This document shows positions 21,942-34,800 of a DNA stretch of 64,000 nucleotides, one piece after another. This DNA comes from Morella rubra. Its lineage: Eukaryota; Streptophyta; Magnoliopsida; Fagales; Myricaceae. The DNA lies in the NCBI GenBank assembly GCA_003952965.2, contig CM025856.1, positions 30,709,110 through 30,773,109 of the forward strand, given 5' to 3'. The notes below the pieces were generated by a model, which did no database searches, had not been told where the DNA came from, and was given only the letters and a program-made list of their open reading frames with translations. Position 1 is the stretch's first letter, and each line of letters begins with the position of its first letter. Both the position numbers and the translations under genes were made by a program.

Positions 21942-24900
21942 ATGGGAGCGTCCTCAGATGCCAAGGATGATATAGGTATGAGTAGTAAGGCGGACAAGTT
22001 TTCTAACGTGGATGATATGGAAACAGATGATGATGAATTTCTCGACCCAAATGGCATAAATGATTTGGAAGAAGAGTTCCTTAAAAGTTTTTGTAAGGAG
22101 GCAGCAATGTCATTCTTCAATGAATATGGTCTCATTAGTCACCAAATCAACTCGTACAATGACTTCATCAAGAATGGTCTTCAGAAGGTCTTTGATTCTT
22201 TTGGTGAGATTGTCGTTGAGCCTGGATTCGACCCATCAAAGAAAGGCGAGAGTGAGTGGCGATATGCTTCCGTTAGGTTTGGGAAGGTCAGCCTTGACCA
22301 GCCAAGCTTCTGGGGTGGTGACGGAAATGGAAAGGAGTACAATATGCTTCCCAGACATGCCCGGCTTCAGAACATGACATACTTCTCAAGGATGAAAGTG
22401 AACATAAGTGTTCAGGTGAATAAAAGTTACTTTTTCATACCCAAGTATAGTTTTGCCCATCTCTTTAGCAAGTTGTTGGCATTCGGGCTGTTCATAGCTG
22501 AGATTCTGGATTGTTGTTTCCATATGCATTAGCTGAATAAGTACTGATTTAGCATTTGCGTTACTGTAGAAGTGTATACCAGAGTTACTCTAAGAATTAA
22601 TAACACTTTGCTAATGTATGACCTAGTTTGTAAGTATAGTTTAGTTGAAGATATTGTCCTCTATATCAAACTGCTATTTAATTTGGAACTTTTTTGCCCC
22701 CTACACCTCTTTCTGATGCAATTTGAGGTAGCTTTTGTTATGTGTCAGCTTTTTAAGAAAAGGGTCTTACAGCTGCAACCTACTGCAATTTGCCTAATAC
22801 TTTTGTGTATATTATGAATTTGGGTCGTTTTGGTATGCGGTTATTAGCTAACATTGTGTTGCACTCATGTGATTTATCAGGTGTACACTCAAAAACTTGT
22901 TACAAGTGACAAGTTCAAAACTGGAAAAGATCAATATGTTGACAGAGAGGTCATAAGTGATGATAACAGGGATATTATAATTGGGAGGTTCCCCGTGATG
23001 GTGAAGTCTGACCTCTGCTGGATGAAAGGAGCAGAGAAAGGTGATTGTGATTTCGATCATGGGGGCTATTTTTTAATCAAGGGTGCAGAAAAGGTGAGTT
23101 CCAATAATATTTTATCTGGGTCTCGGTTCTGCATGGGCTTTGTATCCATAGTTGTAGCTTGCCTCGATTTCGTTTTTTGTCACATTAAGTGAAAAAAGAG
23201 TTACAGACGTTTGAAAATCCTTGTGGCTGGCTCTTGGTTTATTGGAAATTCATATCCACAAACTAATTATGAGTGTAACTTACCATGAAGAGGGCTACGA
23301 TGCATAGGGACAAAAAAGCCAGAGTCTATATACTAGTGTATCTGATAAAGTTGCATTGCCATATGGATGTTCAAGGTTGTTCCAATAATCAAGTTGGTCT
23401 TGTTTATGAACTTTTGTTTGAGTTTGCCCTCTTAAGGTCTCACTTGTTCAGTTTCCATAGCCAGTTTTCATTCTGGAGTGTGGAAATCAGATTAAGAGAG
23501 GAGTCAGGGTGGTTGAAACCGTTAACTACCAGCCAGTTGGTCGATTTCTTTATGAATCAGATATAGTTAGCCCAACCCCAACCCCCCAAAATGGAAAAAA
23601 AAAGGTGGAATGATTAAACGTATTAAACATAAGTTAAAGTTATCAACATAAAAAAGTGTGGACTGAGTGAAGAAAGGACAGATGTCCTATGTTAAAGGTC
23701 TGGGATGGGTGGTTTTGTTCTGGATCCATACACATTGCTTCTATATTCCAAATTGTACTGACTTATCAAAAATAAAAATTCCAAATTGTACTTTTTCCAA
23801 AATCTTTTTACATCATTAGCTATTGATTCCTCCATGAAAACTTTCAGGAAAAAGATTTATTCATGGACAGGTTTCTGTTCACCTGCAATTTTGGGTTATT
23901 TCTATGCTATTTCTTTTTCACTTCTGCTTTTCCTGTCTTTGAAATTTCGACCACAATATTAATATGCTATGTAGTTTGTTGCCGGTTATACATATCTGTG
24001 TGTTGTCAAGGGACAGCTTTGCTGTCCATATCTGTCCATTAGATCTCCAGATTTCCAGTTCACAAATCATCTTCATATTGCGATTTGGTCTTCCATATTT
24101 CCAGCTCACAAATCATCTCCATGTTAACGGACAGTTTTTAATTCTCCTTAACTCACCATTATACTACAGTTGTGTATAGACAACGAATACTTTCTTTCTT
24201 TCCTTGTATAGCTTGATACTTCATTGCATACCCTGTATAGCTTGATTTGGTAGCTCTATATAATGAGAAGGACTCACATGGCCAAGGCATTCGATCATTT
24301 TCCACAAATCTTGTCATGTGTTTCTACATATATAGATGTGGTTTTGCTAATATGTTTCTCCCAAAACTTCTGTAAAGTACCATATTGTGATTATTGCAGA
24401 CATTTATCGCACAAGAGCACCTCAGTATAAAGAGGCTTTGGATTTTCAATAGTCTCGGTTTGACAGTTGCATACAAGTCAGAAATGAAGAAGAATAGGTT
24501 AATCATGAGGCTTGTGGGGATTTCTAAAGTTGAAGATATCAAAGGAGGAGAGAAAGTTCTCACTGTATATTTCTTGTCAACGGAGATTCCTGTGTGGATA
24601 TTATTTTTTGCTCTTGGTGTAGCATCAGACAAAGAAGTTATTGACCTTATTGATTATGATGATAAAGATGCCAGCATTTCAAATATACTGTTTGCCTCAA
24701 TTCATGAAGCTGATGAGAAATGCGAGGGCTTTCGTAGAGGGAAGAAAGCTCTTGGTTATGTGGATAAACTTGTGAAGAATACCAAATTTCCTCCTACTGA
24801 ATCAATTGAAGAGTGCATCAGCAAGTATCTGTTTTCCAGTCTCAAAGCCCCAAAGCTAAAGGCTCGTTTTCTTGGGTATATGGTGAAGTGCCTCTTACAG

Positions 24901-27900
24901 GCTTATACTGGCCGTAGAAAATGCGATAACAGAGATGATTTCAGAAACAAGAGGTTTGACTTGGCTGGGGAGCTGCTTGAGCGAGAGCTGAGAGTACATC
25001 TTGCTCATGCACGGAGGCGTATGGCGAAGGTTCTGCAGAGAGACCTTTATGGAGACCGTAGTGTGCGTCCAATTGAACACTATCTGGATGCGTCCATAAT
25101 CACCAATGGTCTCACCAGAGCATTCTCAACTGGAGCATGGTCACATCCTTTCAAGAGGATGGAAAGGATTTCAGGTGTAGTGGCAACACTAGGGAGAGCA
25201 AATCCATTGCAGACAATGTCTGAAATGAGGAGAACACGCCAGCAGGTTCAGTACACAGGGAAGGTCGGGGATGCCAGATACCCGTAAGTTGTTATCAACT
25301 TGTATGAAGTGTTGATATTCCTTGCATCACTGACTATACCTTCACCATATTTGACTTATTGGCTGAATCTGGGTTATTGCGTCAACGATCTCCTGGTCAG
25401 ATTGAACTAGGGTGATGGGAAATAGTCGTATCATCAACATTACTTTTATACATCCCGGGAATTTTTTTCCGAAGGTATAGGAATCTCTTTGGTGAAAGTA
25501 GGAACTCTTTCAACAAAGAAGTCATAACTCTCTTCTTGATGATCTGTTTCTGCTTCTTCTCAATTATATATATTTCTTTCCTTGGTTGGAACTCAGAAAT
25601 AAATGAAAGGTGAGAAATGGAATGATAACAAAAAAAGGGTAGCAATGAAATTGGTTGAAATAACAAAGAGATTATGTCAAAAAAGTGAAATACTTGTAGG
25701 ACTAGGGTGAAAACGTTACAGTAAAAGCCTACATTACTCTTAAAATAAAAGTATCTTAGACATGAGTTGAACCATCATCTCTCCCCTTCTGTTTTTTTGT
25801 TTTTCCTTTGTCTGTGTTTGCATGTTAGAAATGCATCAAAGTGTTTGAGTGAGATGTTTCTCTATTGTTTATGCATACACTATTACTAATTGTTGAGATC
25901 TTGGGGTTCAGGCTCAAATTATGTTTGCTCTACCGTAGGTATGTTGTGATCCTTGGAATGTTGAGTGTGTACTGTTTTTGGTATTTGAGATGTTGGCAAT
26001 CGGTGTTGTAATATTCTGATAGGGTTTTCTCTGTGCAGACATCCTTCTCATTGGGGGAGGGTATGCTTTCTCTCTACTCCAGATGGTGAAAATTGTGGGC
26101 TTGTAAAAAATTTGGCAATTACCGGACTAGTAAGCACAAACATATTGGAGCCTATTACTTCAAAATTTTTTGATTGTGGGATGGAGGAATTAGAGGATGA
26201 TGCTTCGTTGCAAGGAAAGTTTAAAGTTTTCTTGAATGGGGATTGGGTTGGAGTCTGCAAAGATTCCATTTCATTTGTAGCAGAGCTGAGGAATATGCGA
26301 CGCAGGAAGGAGTTGCCACATCAGGTTCTCTATTAGCCATTTTTGGTATACAGCCACTTGTTGTGCTATGTCTGAAGCAGATAGATTGAACCAGGACGGA
26401 AATATTACTTTGGGTCAAAAGTGGTTGATGTTCTATAAGAGCTTGGGAAAGTCATCTTGGCAAACTATCTTGTTTTCCACATATATGACGGTTACTGTTT
26501 GGACTATACAAGTCAGTTTGCACTATACATGTAAAATGAAATTTTTCACTATCTTCCGATGTGATACGCTTCAGTATTTTACAGTTACACCAGCATCACA
26601 TTACTTCAACTTACATTTGAAGATTGTCAAGTTGCTTGTATTCTGTATACCTATACCTTCTCACTACAATGCTGAGAAGTCCTATAGTTTTGTCTTCTTC
26701 CAGCTAATGCTATGAAACGGACTTAAACTACTAGCCCCGTTTTGTGTATGAATTAGTCTCTGTTGGTTATCTTCTTTGGGTTCATAACCTGCAGTTGTAA
26801 TTCTACTTTGCAACTTCAATTGATTTGTTCTGTTTGATGAATTTTCATTTCATTCCAAAAATCTCTAATACTGATTTAGTCAAGCAGGTTGAAATCAAAA
26901 GAGATGAACGGCATGAAGAAGTACGTATATTTTCTGATGCTGGAAGGATTCTACGGCCTCTTTTAGTGGTTGAGAATTTGAACAAGATATCTTATCTTAA
27001 AAAGAACTTGAACAAAATAAAAGGATATAAAGGTGAAAGTTACCTCTTCCAAACTCTTTTGGACAAGGGAATAATTGAGCTAATTGGAACTGAAGAAGAA
27101 GAAGACTGTCGTACTGCATGGGGAGTCAAATATTTATTCATGGACAGAGAAGGGAAGTCACCCTCTCAGTATACCCACTGCGAACTTGACATGTCCTTTT
27201 TATTAGGTTTGAGCTGTGGAATTGTTCCATTTGCAAATCATGATCATGCAAGAAGGGTCCTTTACCAGTCCCAGAAGCACTCATCACAGGCTATTGGGTT
27301 TTCCACAACAAATCCTAATATAAGAGTGGATACCCTGTCTCACCAATTACACTATCCCCAGAGGCCACTTTTTTGTACAATGACTTCTGATTGTCTTGGA
27401 AAACAAGGACATTCTCTGGGTCATCATGGAATACTGCCAAGGCCTGAATTCTACAATGGCCAGAATGCCATTGTGGCAGTCAATGTTCACCTAGGGTACA
27501 ACCAAGAGGATTCCTTGGTGATGAACAAGGCTTCTTTGGAGCGTGGTATGTTTCGCTCTGAGCATATAAGAAGCTATAAGGCTGAGGTTGACAATAAGGA
27601 ATCGCTGGAGAAGAGGAGAAAGCCTGACGATTGTGTCAACTTTGGAAAGATTCAAAGTACAATTGGACGAGTTGACAGCCTTGATGATGATGGTTTCCCT
27701 TTCATTGGTGCAAACCTGCAGAGTGGTGACATTGTCATAGGGAGGTGTGCAGAATCTGGGGCGGATCACAGTGTAAAGCTGAAGCACACGGAAAGGGGCA
27801 TGGTTCAGAAAGTTGTGCTGTCTTCTAACGATGATGGAAAGAATTATGCTGTGGTGTCCCTGAGACAGGTAATTTGCACCATATTGCACTTCAACCTATA

Positions 27901-29523
27901 GACAACCACCCCTTTATATGCACCTGTATGGGTGTTGCGCACACATGCACATGCATGTACCTCTATACTTTCAGCATGTATTGTGCTCAATGCGAAGAAC
28001 ATGTACTGTATTATAATGCAATTTTGCGAGACATGGTTACAAGTAGTGTTTACTAATATTCTAGTCTTATCCCTTGCTGTACTAACGTATCAGAAAGATT
28101 AATGTTTCATTACTTACGTTTTACTGCAGGTTCGATTCCCATGCCTTGGAGACAAATTCTCAAGTATGCACGGGCAGAAAGGTGTTTTAGGCTTTCTGGA
28201 GTCTCAAGAGAACTTCCCTTTCACAATTCAAGGAATAGTTCCTGATATTGTAATAAATCCACATGCATTTCCTTCGCGACAAACTCCTGGTCAACTCCTA
28301 GAGGCTGCTTTAGGGAAGGGAATAGCCTGTGGTGGTTCCCTGAGATATGCCACCCCTTTCTCCACACTTTCTGTTGATGCCATCACTGAACAGCTTCACA
28401 GGTGACTGGTCATTGCACCATGGAAAAATTAGAGTGCACGGTCTCCTTGAATTTTCTTTACATGTGGCAGCTTCATCTTTAATGGTCATACTTGCACATA
28501 ATAATTTATCCACCGTCATTGCACCATGGATATAGTACACTGCACAGACTCTTTGAATTTTCAGAAAAAAAAAATGAAAAGAATTTGATCGATCCTGACA
28601 ACTTAAGATGTTAAGCAGTCCTTCCATCCCATCATGGGTGTTCTATGTGGCAAGAACAGAAACAATAAGAGATGATACCAATTGCAAGGACAAACTTTGG
28701 ATCTTTGATAGCATATTTCCATTATTACCCCCATTTAATCGTCTAATTATTGAAGAGTGGACCCTCATTTAGTTTGTTTTTATAGTTAGCTAACAATTGA
28801 ATAGTGGATACTTATTTTGGGACTCACCAAAAAGGGAAGGACACTCATTGAGGTATGTAAGGAGCCTATCTGTGCCCAAAAGGAAAGGACGCTTCAAGTT
28901 CTGTTATGTGTCTTAGGGGTTCTTTTCATATTTAATCTTGTCTATTCATCATTATCCATTTCATTTTGATTGCTTCAAATTGTCACCAGACAGATTTTTT
29001 GGTTTGTTAAATATGTGGCAGAGCTGGATTTTCAAGATGGGGAAATGAGAGAGTATACAATGGAAGAACTGGTGAAATGGTTCGCTCCCTTATATTCATG
29101 GGCCCAACATTCTATCAGCGGCTCATCCACATGTCTGAAGACAAAGTGAAATTTCGCAACACTGGTCCAGTTCATCCTCTTACCCGACAACCAGTGGCAG
29201 ACAGGAAGCGCTTTGGTGGGATCAAGTTTGGTGAGATGGAGCGTGACTGTCTTATAGCACATGGTGCCTCAGCGAACTTGCACGAACGCCTTTTTACGCT
29301 AAGTGACTCCTCCCAGATGCACATTTGCCGGAAATGCAACAACATCGCCAATGTGATCCAGAGGTCTCTGCCTGGTGGCCGTAAGATTAGGGGTCCATAT
29401 TGCCGGATGTGTGAATCATTAGATGACATTGTTAAGGTTAATGTCCCTTATGGGGCCAAGTTATTGTGCCAGGAGCTTTTCAGCATGGGAATAAGTCTGA
29501 AGTTTGAAACCAAGCTCTGTTGA
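21942..29523 (+). CDS. NRPD2: Second-largest subunit of RNA polymerases IV and V (NRPD2/NRPE2)
   Basis: Shared beta-like subunit of the plant RNA-directed DNA methylation polymerases, nuclear. Seven coding exons: 21942-22415, 22881-23093, 24400-25283, 26039-26324, 26888-27868, 28130-28401 and 29022-29523, in frame throughout, 1203 residues (Arabidopsis about 1170). Order: acidic N-terminus, protrusion ([20 protein letters not shown]), lobe, fork ([20 protein letters not shown]), hybrid-binding region ([39 protein letters not shown]) and the C-terminal anchor and clamp ([23 protein letters not shown] and CRMC zinc pairs). The stretch [20 protein letters not shown] and the ending [14 protein letters not shown] separate it from Pol II NRPB2. 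The segment between GIAC and ATPFS is only six residues, shorter than I recall for Arabidopsis. It is a single gene with intact frames and should be functional. Confidence 0.95.
24030..24125. repeat. Short tandem repeat in NRPD2 intron
   Basis: ATTTCCAGTTCACAAATCAT and ATTTCCAGCTCACAAATCAT occur about 50 bp apart within the intron between the exons ending at 23093 and starting at 24400. This is an imperfect two-copy duplication without apparent function. Confidence 0.6.
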
Positions 29524-30858
29524 GGCTTTGTCATGCTGGTTGAACTTGTGGTGAACTGTTTGTTCTCAAATTTCTGTATATCTCTTTCCTTTAGTAAAGT
29601 TCTGTATATCTCTGTTGACCGAATTTAACGAAAATTTTACCTGATAGTCTCTCTCTGTCATGTGGACTAGAAAAGGGTAACCCAAATGATGGTGATTCCT
29701 AAGGACAGATTGAATTCCTAGTGTTGTGATTGTGTCTACACGGTAGCATCCGGTAAGGGCACTTAAAGTTCACTTATTTTGGCGGGCAGCATATAAGGTG
29801 AGGCCCTTTACCCTCATACCCTGTGTTCGTATGTTTCTCCTTTTTTTTCTTCTTCTTCTAATTCCTCCTAGTCGTGGAGGTATATAATTCGAGATAGCGG
29901 GCATGTGCCGTCGGCGGCTGATCCACTTGCGTAGAGGCCTAGGATTGGGCTTTCATGGAAGTGCGTTGTGGTTCCTAGTTCTGTTCCGAAACGTGCATTT
30001 CCAATGGATTATACGATCTCCGGAGTCTCTCTGACTCTCTGGACCTTCGGCCTTCAGATAAAAACAAACATCATCAACAAAATGACCACTTCCGTGTTTT
30101 CCGAAAGAAAGCTCTATAAGAACGGTTGTGTGTGGTCGTTCCTTGGGCTTGGGCCTGTCATACCCGTACCAGAGAGATTACAACAAAAGGGCTAGATGGA
30201 ATGGGTCTCGACTCAACGTGACAGAGGACCGACGGAAAATAACGTCCTGCCTTTGGCAGGAATACTCCTTTCTTACACAGGAATAAAATATTTCATTAAA
30301 TAATTTTATACGTGGAGTCTGCAGTATTCAAGAAACCTGCACCAAAAAATACGAAAAACAAATCGAAAAGACGAAACGATTTCCTATGGGTTTTGGATAA
30401 TTATTTAACTTTTTATAGCGTACGTTGGCTTCCACTGCCTTTTCTAATGAAATGTTTTGTAAATCGTTAGGCTCATTAGAGAGATAATATTCCTACAGCT
30501 CCATGAAGACCATTGCGATGCCAGAGACACAGAAGAATCACAATTGCAAGTTATTGCAGCTGAGGAGAGAATTTGAGACGCTCCAAAAACTATAATGAAT
30601 TCAAATTACATGGGAAACGAGTTCTATTCCGGCAATTGTGAACACACCATCAAGTCAATTTCCTTGAGATCACACCTCATGCACCAACAAGAATAACGTG
30701 CTCTTACCAAAAAAATAAATTACTACTGAAAGACTACTTCCAGAATTATAAGCTACTTTTTTTTTTTTTGTCAAAATTTATTTCTAAGAGAAACCTTGAC
30801 ATGGTTAAATTCCTTCAAAAACCGTTGAGGACATGAATTCGATATTTATGCATGCATC
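29524..30858. other. Convergent 3' flank between NRPD2 and the hydrolase-like gene
   Basis: It holds the 3' UTRs of two convergent genes and no convincing ORF. A duplicated AGTTCTGTATATCTCT block occurs near 29567 and 29598 just after the NRPD2 stop. The frame at 29968-30195 has no recognisable features. Confidence 0.5.
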
Positions 30859-31845
30859 TCACATAAAAGGTTCTCTCAGTGCCGTAGGCAGCTCCAACTC
30901 AGGCTCAAACTCATCAAGCCGAGAGAAGTAGCAGTCAACCATGTCTTTTGATACTTCTGCTAAACTAGGAGGATTCCACTGCATTATGACAATCAAGAAA
31001 ACAATCCACCCCTTTCAGTTGACTTGAAGAAAGATTTAATAATCCAGACACAAAAGTTACCGACAAAGAAAGATCAGATACCTTTGGGGCGAAGTCCTTA
31101 TCCACCAATCGTGCCCGAACACCCTACAGATATATGCAGAGTAGTAACATCAGAAAATATTCACCCTTATTTCTCACACATAAGAATTAGTTGAGCACAT
31201 ACCTCGCAAAAGTCATCCGAAACCCGTTTTGAAACTCCATTAAGGGATATCCGATACTCCCGAGCAAGACATTGATTAAGAGTTTGAAATCTACCTTCAC
31301 GTATCTGCAAAAGAGCAAGTCAAGGCTTGGAAAACACAAATAACATGTTGAACAGAATCCCATATCAAGCACTCACAGATTGTAAAGTAATTTTTAAGCT
31401 TAAGGGGGAGGCTTCTCTTAGTCTCTTGAGGGCTGATTTACACCATTCATCATGAGACTCAGCTATCTCCTTTTCCTGAGCAAATTATTACGAAGAAATG
31501 AACCAAACAACCATCAGGATGCAGATTCTAGTAGAAATTGAGACACTGTGTTTCTAATACTTATCCATCACCGTAACAATTACATGCTTACCAACACATC
31601 AATAATTTTTATTGTTACCATCTCTATCAAGCACTCGGCTAAGATAAATAATATTAATGCTTACCAACGCATCAATAATTTCCTCAACTGTATCGTGGCT
31701 GAAACATCTATCAATTGAGTCAATCCTGAATAGGAATCGAAACACAAGAGCAAGTGAATTAAGAGAAACAAAACACAGATCAGTTCTGCTGCGTAAAAGA
31801 TGGAAACTCAGGTTTGTTTCTTCTTATATAAGTAAAGGAAAAAGA

Positions 31846-31877
<32 letters not shown>

Positions 31878-34800
31878 TGGCATCAATGGCATGAAAAGAT
31901 TTTTCTCCAGGGAATAACAATCCTGAACCATAGATTCACTCATGCAATTAGGAGTTCGTTGTGGCAGAAGAAGTAAACAAATTAATGTGAGGCATTGGAT
32001 ATCACTTATATCAAGGCAAGGCGGATGCAGAATATTCTTATACCGAAGATCTCTCAGAAAGAGAAAATTGATTTTCTAAGCCTGATGGTACACTCTGGCT
32101 CCTGAAATTCATCATGGCTTCAATTTTCGACCTTCAAATTTAGGAAATTCCAATTTCACCCTGAAATTCTAAGAATAACATTGTTTTCCTTCCATCCTTC
32201 AGCATGAATGTCATGGCGGATTACAGCCTTGCTGCATCAACCTTCAGTTAGCTACACTTGCAATTCAATTCATGCTAGATTAACTGTATTAACTACAAAA
32301 TTACCTTTCAAAATTTCATGAACAGACCAGAAATTCTTAAATTTGAGGGACAAAAATTGGTCCAAAGCCAAATTTTAGGGACCAAATATGTATTTTAGCC
32401 TTTCCTTTTTGAAGAAAATCAAAACAACTAAAGAGCTTTTCCAGTTCCACTAAAGCATGTAACAAAAAGACATCAAAGCACTCATTTACACTGCTACAGT
32501 ACCAAAGATAAATAGATGTGGATTCACAAATCCCTCATGTATAGCTTAGATGAAACTGAAGTAATTGGTGTCCAAGAAATCAAATTATGTGACCTTAAGA
32601 TCTCGGCGAAATCGTTGGTTTCAAACTGTTCACTCTTACACCCTAACATCGCATTGTGTTAAGAATTCAATACTCCTCCTAGTGAAAACCACAAAGTCTC
32701 ACGCTGATCTGCAGTGTGAGCATGGCCCAAAATTTCCAGCCCTTTAAAGGAAATTATTTGCATTCATTGAAGCTACACCTTTAGTAACAAAGGATTTGTC
32801 CACAAGCATGAGGGACAAGAAACAAGAACAATTGACGAACTTGTGAAAAACTAAGATAAATGTCAAAGAAGCATTACTTGTGAAGAACTAAGAGATATGT
32901 GACAGATCATTACTTGCGAAGAACGCTCCCGCTGTCTGGATAGACAAGGTCACCATATTGCTGAAGGGATGTTTCTATAACAGAGGGATCATCGGTGATC
33001 AATTTACCAATGCGTTCTTCAATCAAAGCAAGTCTCTGTCCGAAAGAATTGATTGCTAAAAGTTATCAAAGAGAGAAATTGATTTGAACAAACCCCAGAA
33101 ACAGAAGGAATGAAGTTAATGAAGTCACAACAAACCGCATTTAGCGAATAATGTGTAGCAAGGCCACAGGCAATCATTTCTACACCATTAAGCTTGTCTC
33201 CTGTAAGAGCCAAGTATTCCCCTGTAAAAAGGCAAAAAAGAAAAGCAAATCCAACATTTGCAAATGAGTTTTGGGGTTTGCATGAGAAACAGTTAACAAC
33301 TAAAGACAATTAAATATACAAATTAGTAATTGAGCAGTTTATGGAAACCACGAACATCAAAATAACCTCTCATTGAATTTAAGCATTTTTTTTTTTTGTG
33401 GTAATACTGTGTTTTGCAAACTGAAAAAAGTACACTTCACCTAAATAGCCCGGTAGACGAGAAAGATAAAAGGAAGCCCCTGCATCAGGATGGAAACCCA
33501 TTTGCGTCTCTGGATTACAAAGAACCTGAAGTTTTTACGCATGGTTAGAAACTTCTAATGGACACATACTTCACGCCAAAAAGTTGCCACATGAGCTAGT
33601 CTTTGCTTCTGCAGCTAATGTTCAGGATTTGGTCTAGAGGTCTGAAGTTTTTATGCATGGTTAGAAAATTCTAATGGACACATACTTCACGCCAAAAAGT
33701 TGCCACATGAGCTAGTCTTTGCTTCTGCAGCTAATGTCCAGGATTTGATCTAGAGGTAATATCTCATGCCATAAAGACTATACCATTTCAGCTCACCCAA
33801 AAGTTGAGTTATATGCTCGCTTTATGAGTCAAGAATCACAGCACAGAATTCAATAGAAGTGCTTCCCTTAGTGCAGCTTCTTGCAGATCATAATAAAACA
33901 GAAGGATATTGATAGCTCAAACAAAAATCTAGGGGCAAGCTTGCATTTCTGTAGCACATAGGCAGCAGATACATACAGTTTTATCAGTTACCACACGGAA
34001 CATTCCTAGAAGAGAAATTCCGGCTCCTCCTCCCATCGTGATCCCATCCAAGATAGCCACCTGTATAGATGTAGATTAGATGATCATCAATGGCCCCATC
34101 TAGACAGTACTGAAAAGTTAGAAGTTGCTGACTTCCCATTTCCACCTCAACACCAACAGAACTCTACCACCAAATTTTTTTCTGAACACCCATCTAGCAA
34201 AGCTCCAAACTTCTTGCTTTCTTTTTCCACACCATGTGGTACGCAGTAAATGTTGCTAGGTTACAGCATTCACTTTGGATCAACCCTATCAAGGCTGAAT
34301 AAGCATCTGGATTGGATTATGCTGGCGCTTACTCGATACTTTAGATCTGGGCTTAGCTTCACTACTCTATGGGGTACTTTACCAACATTATTCAGGAAGA
34401 AAAGACATGATCTATATCTTACTCTTTCCACAATCATTAAAATATAAGTACGACATAACCCTCTCCCACATAAGATAGGTCATTCATCGAAATTTCCTGA
34501 CGTCCCAACTTCAAAAGGGCCGAGTACTCACATGTGGCTTCAAATATGTGCCTTGAAGATATACGAACTTATATAATGTCTCAAAGAACTTTTTACACTC
34601 CTCGATATTCCCTGCGCATAGTCAAAATAAGTACAAATAGATTAGCAACAACATACTCAATTTCTAATGACCATAAAGGTAACAACTGTTTCCCTAACAG
34701 AAGGAAAGTTCATTGAGAAATCTAAACTCACTAAGAGTCAATTAGACCACAGTTACATCTTAGACATATCCATTGATAGTCGCTGCCAAACTGATCCTAA

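Noticed and set aside
27491..27889. Minus-strand frame of 132 codons
   Set aside because: It is fully antisense to a conserved NRPD2 exon.
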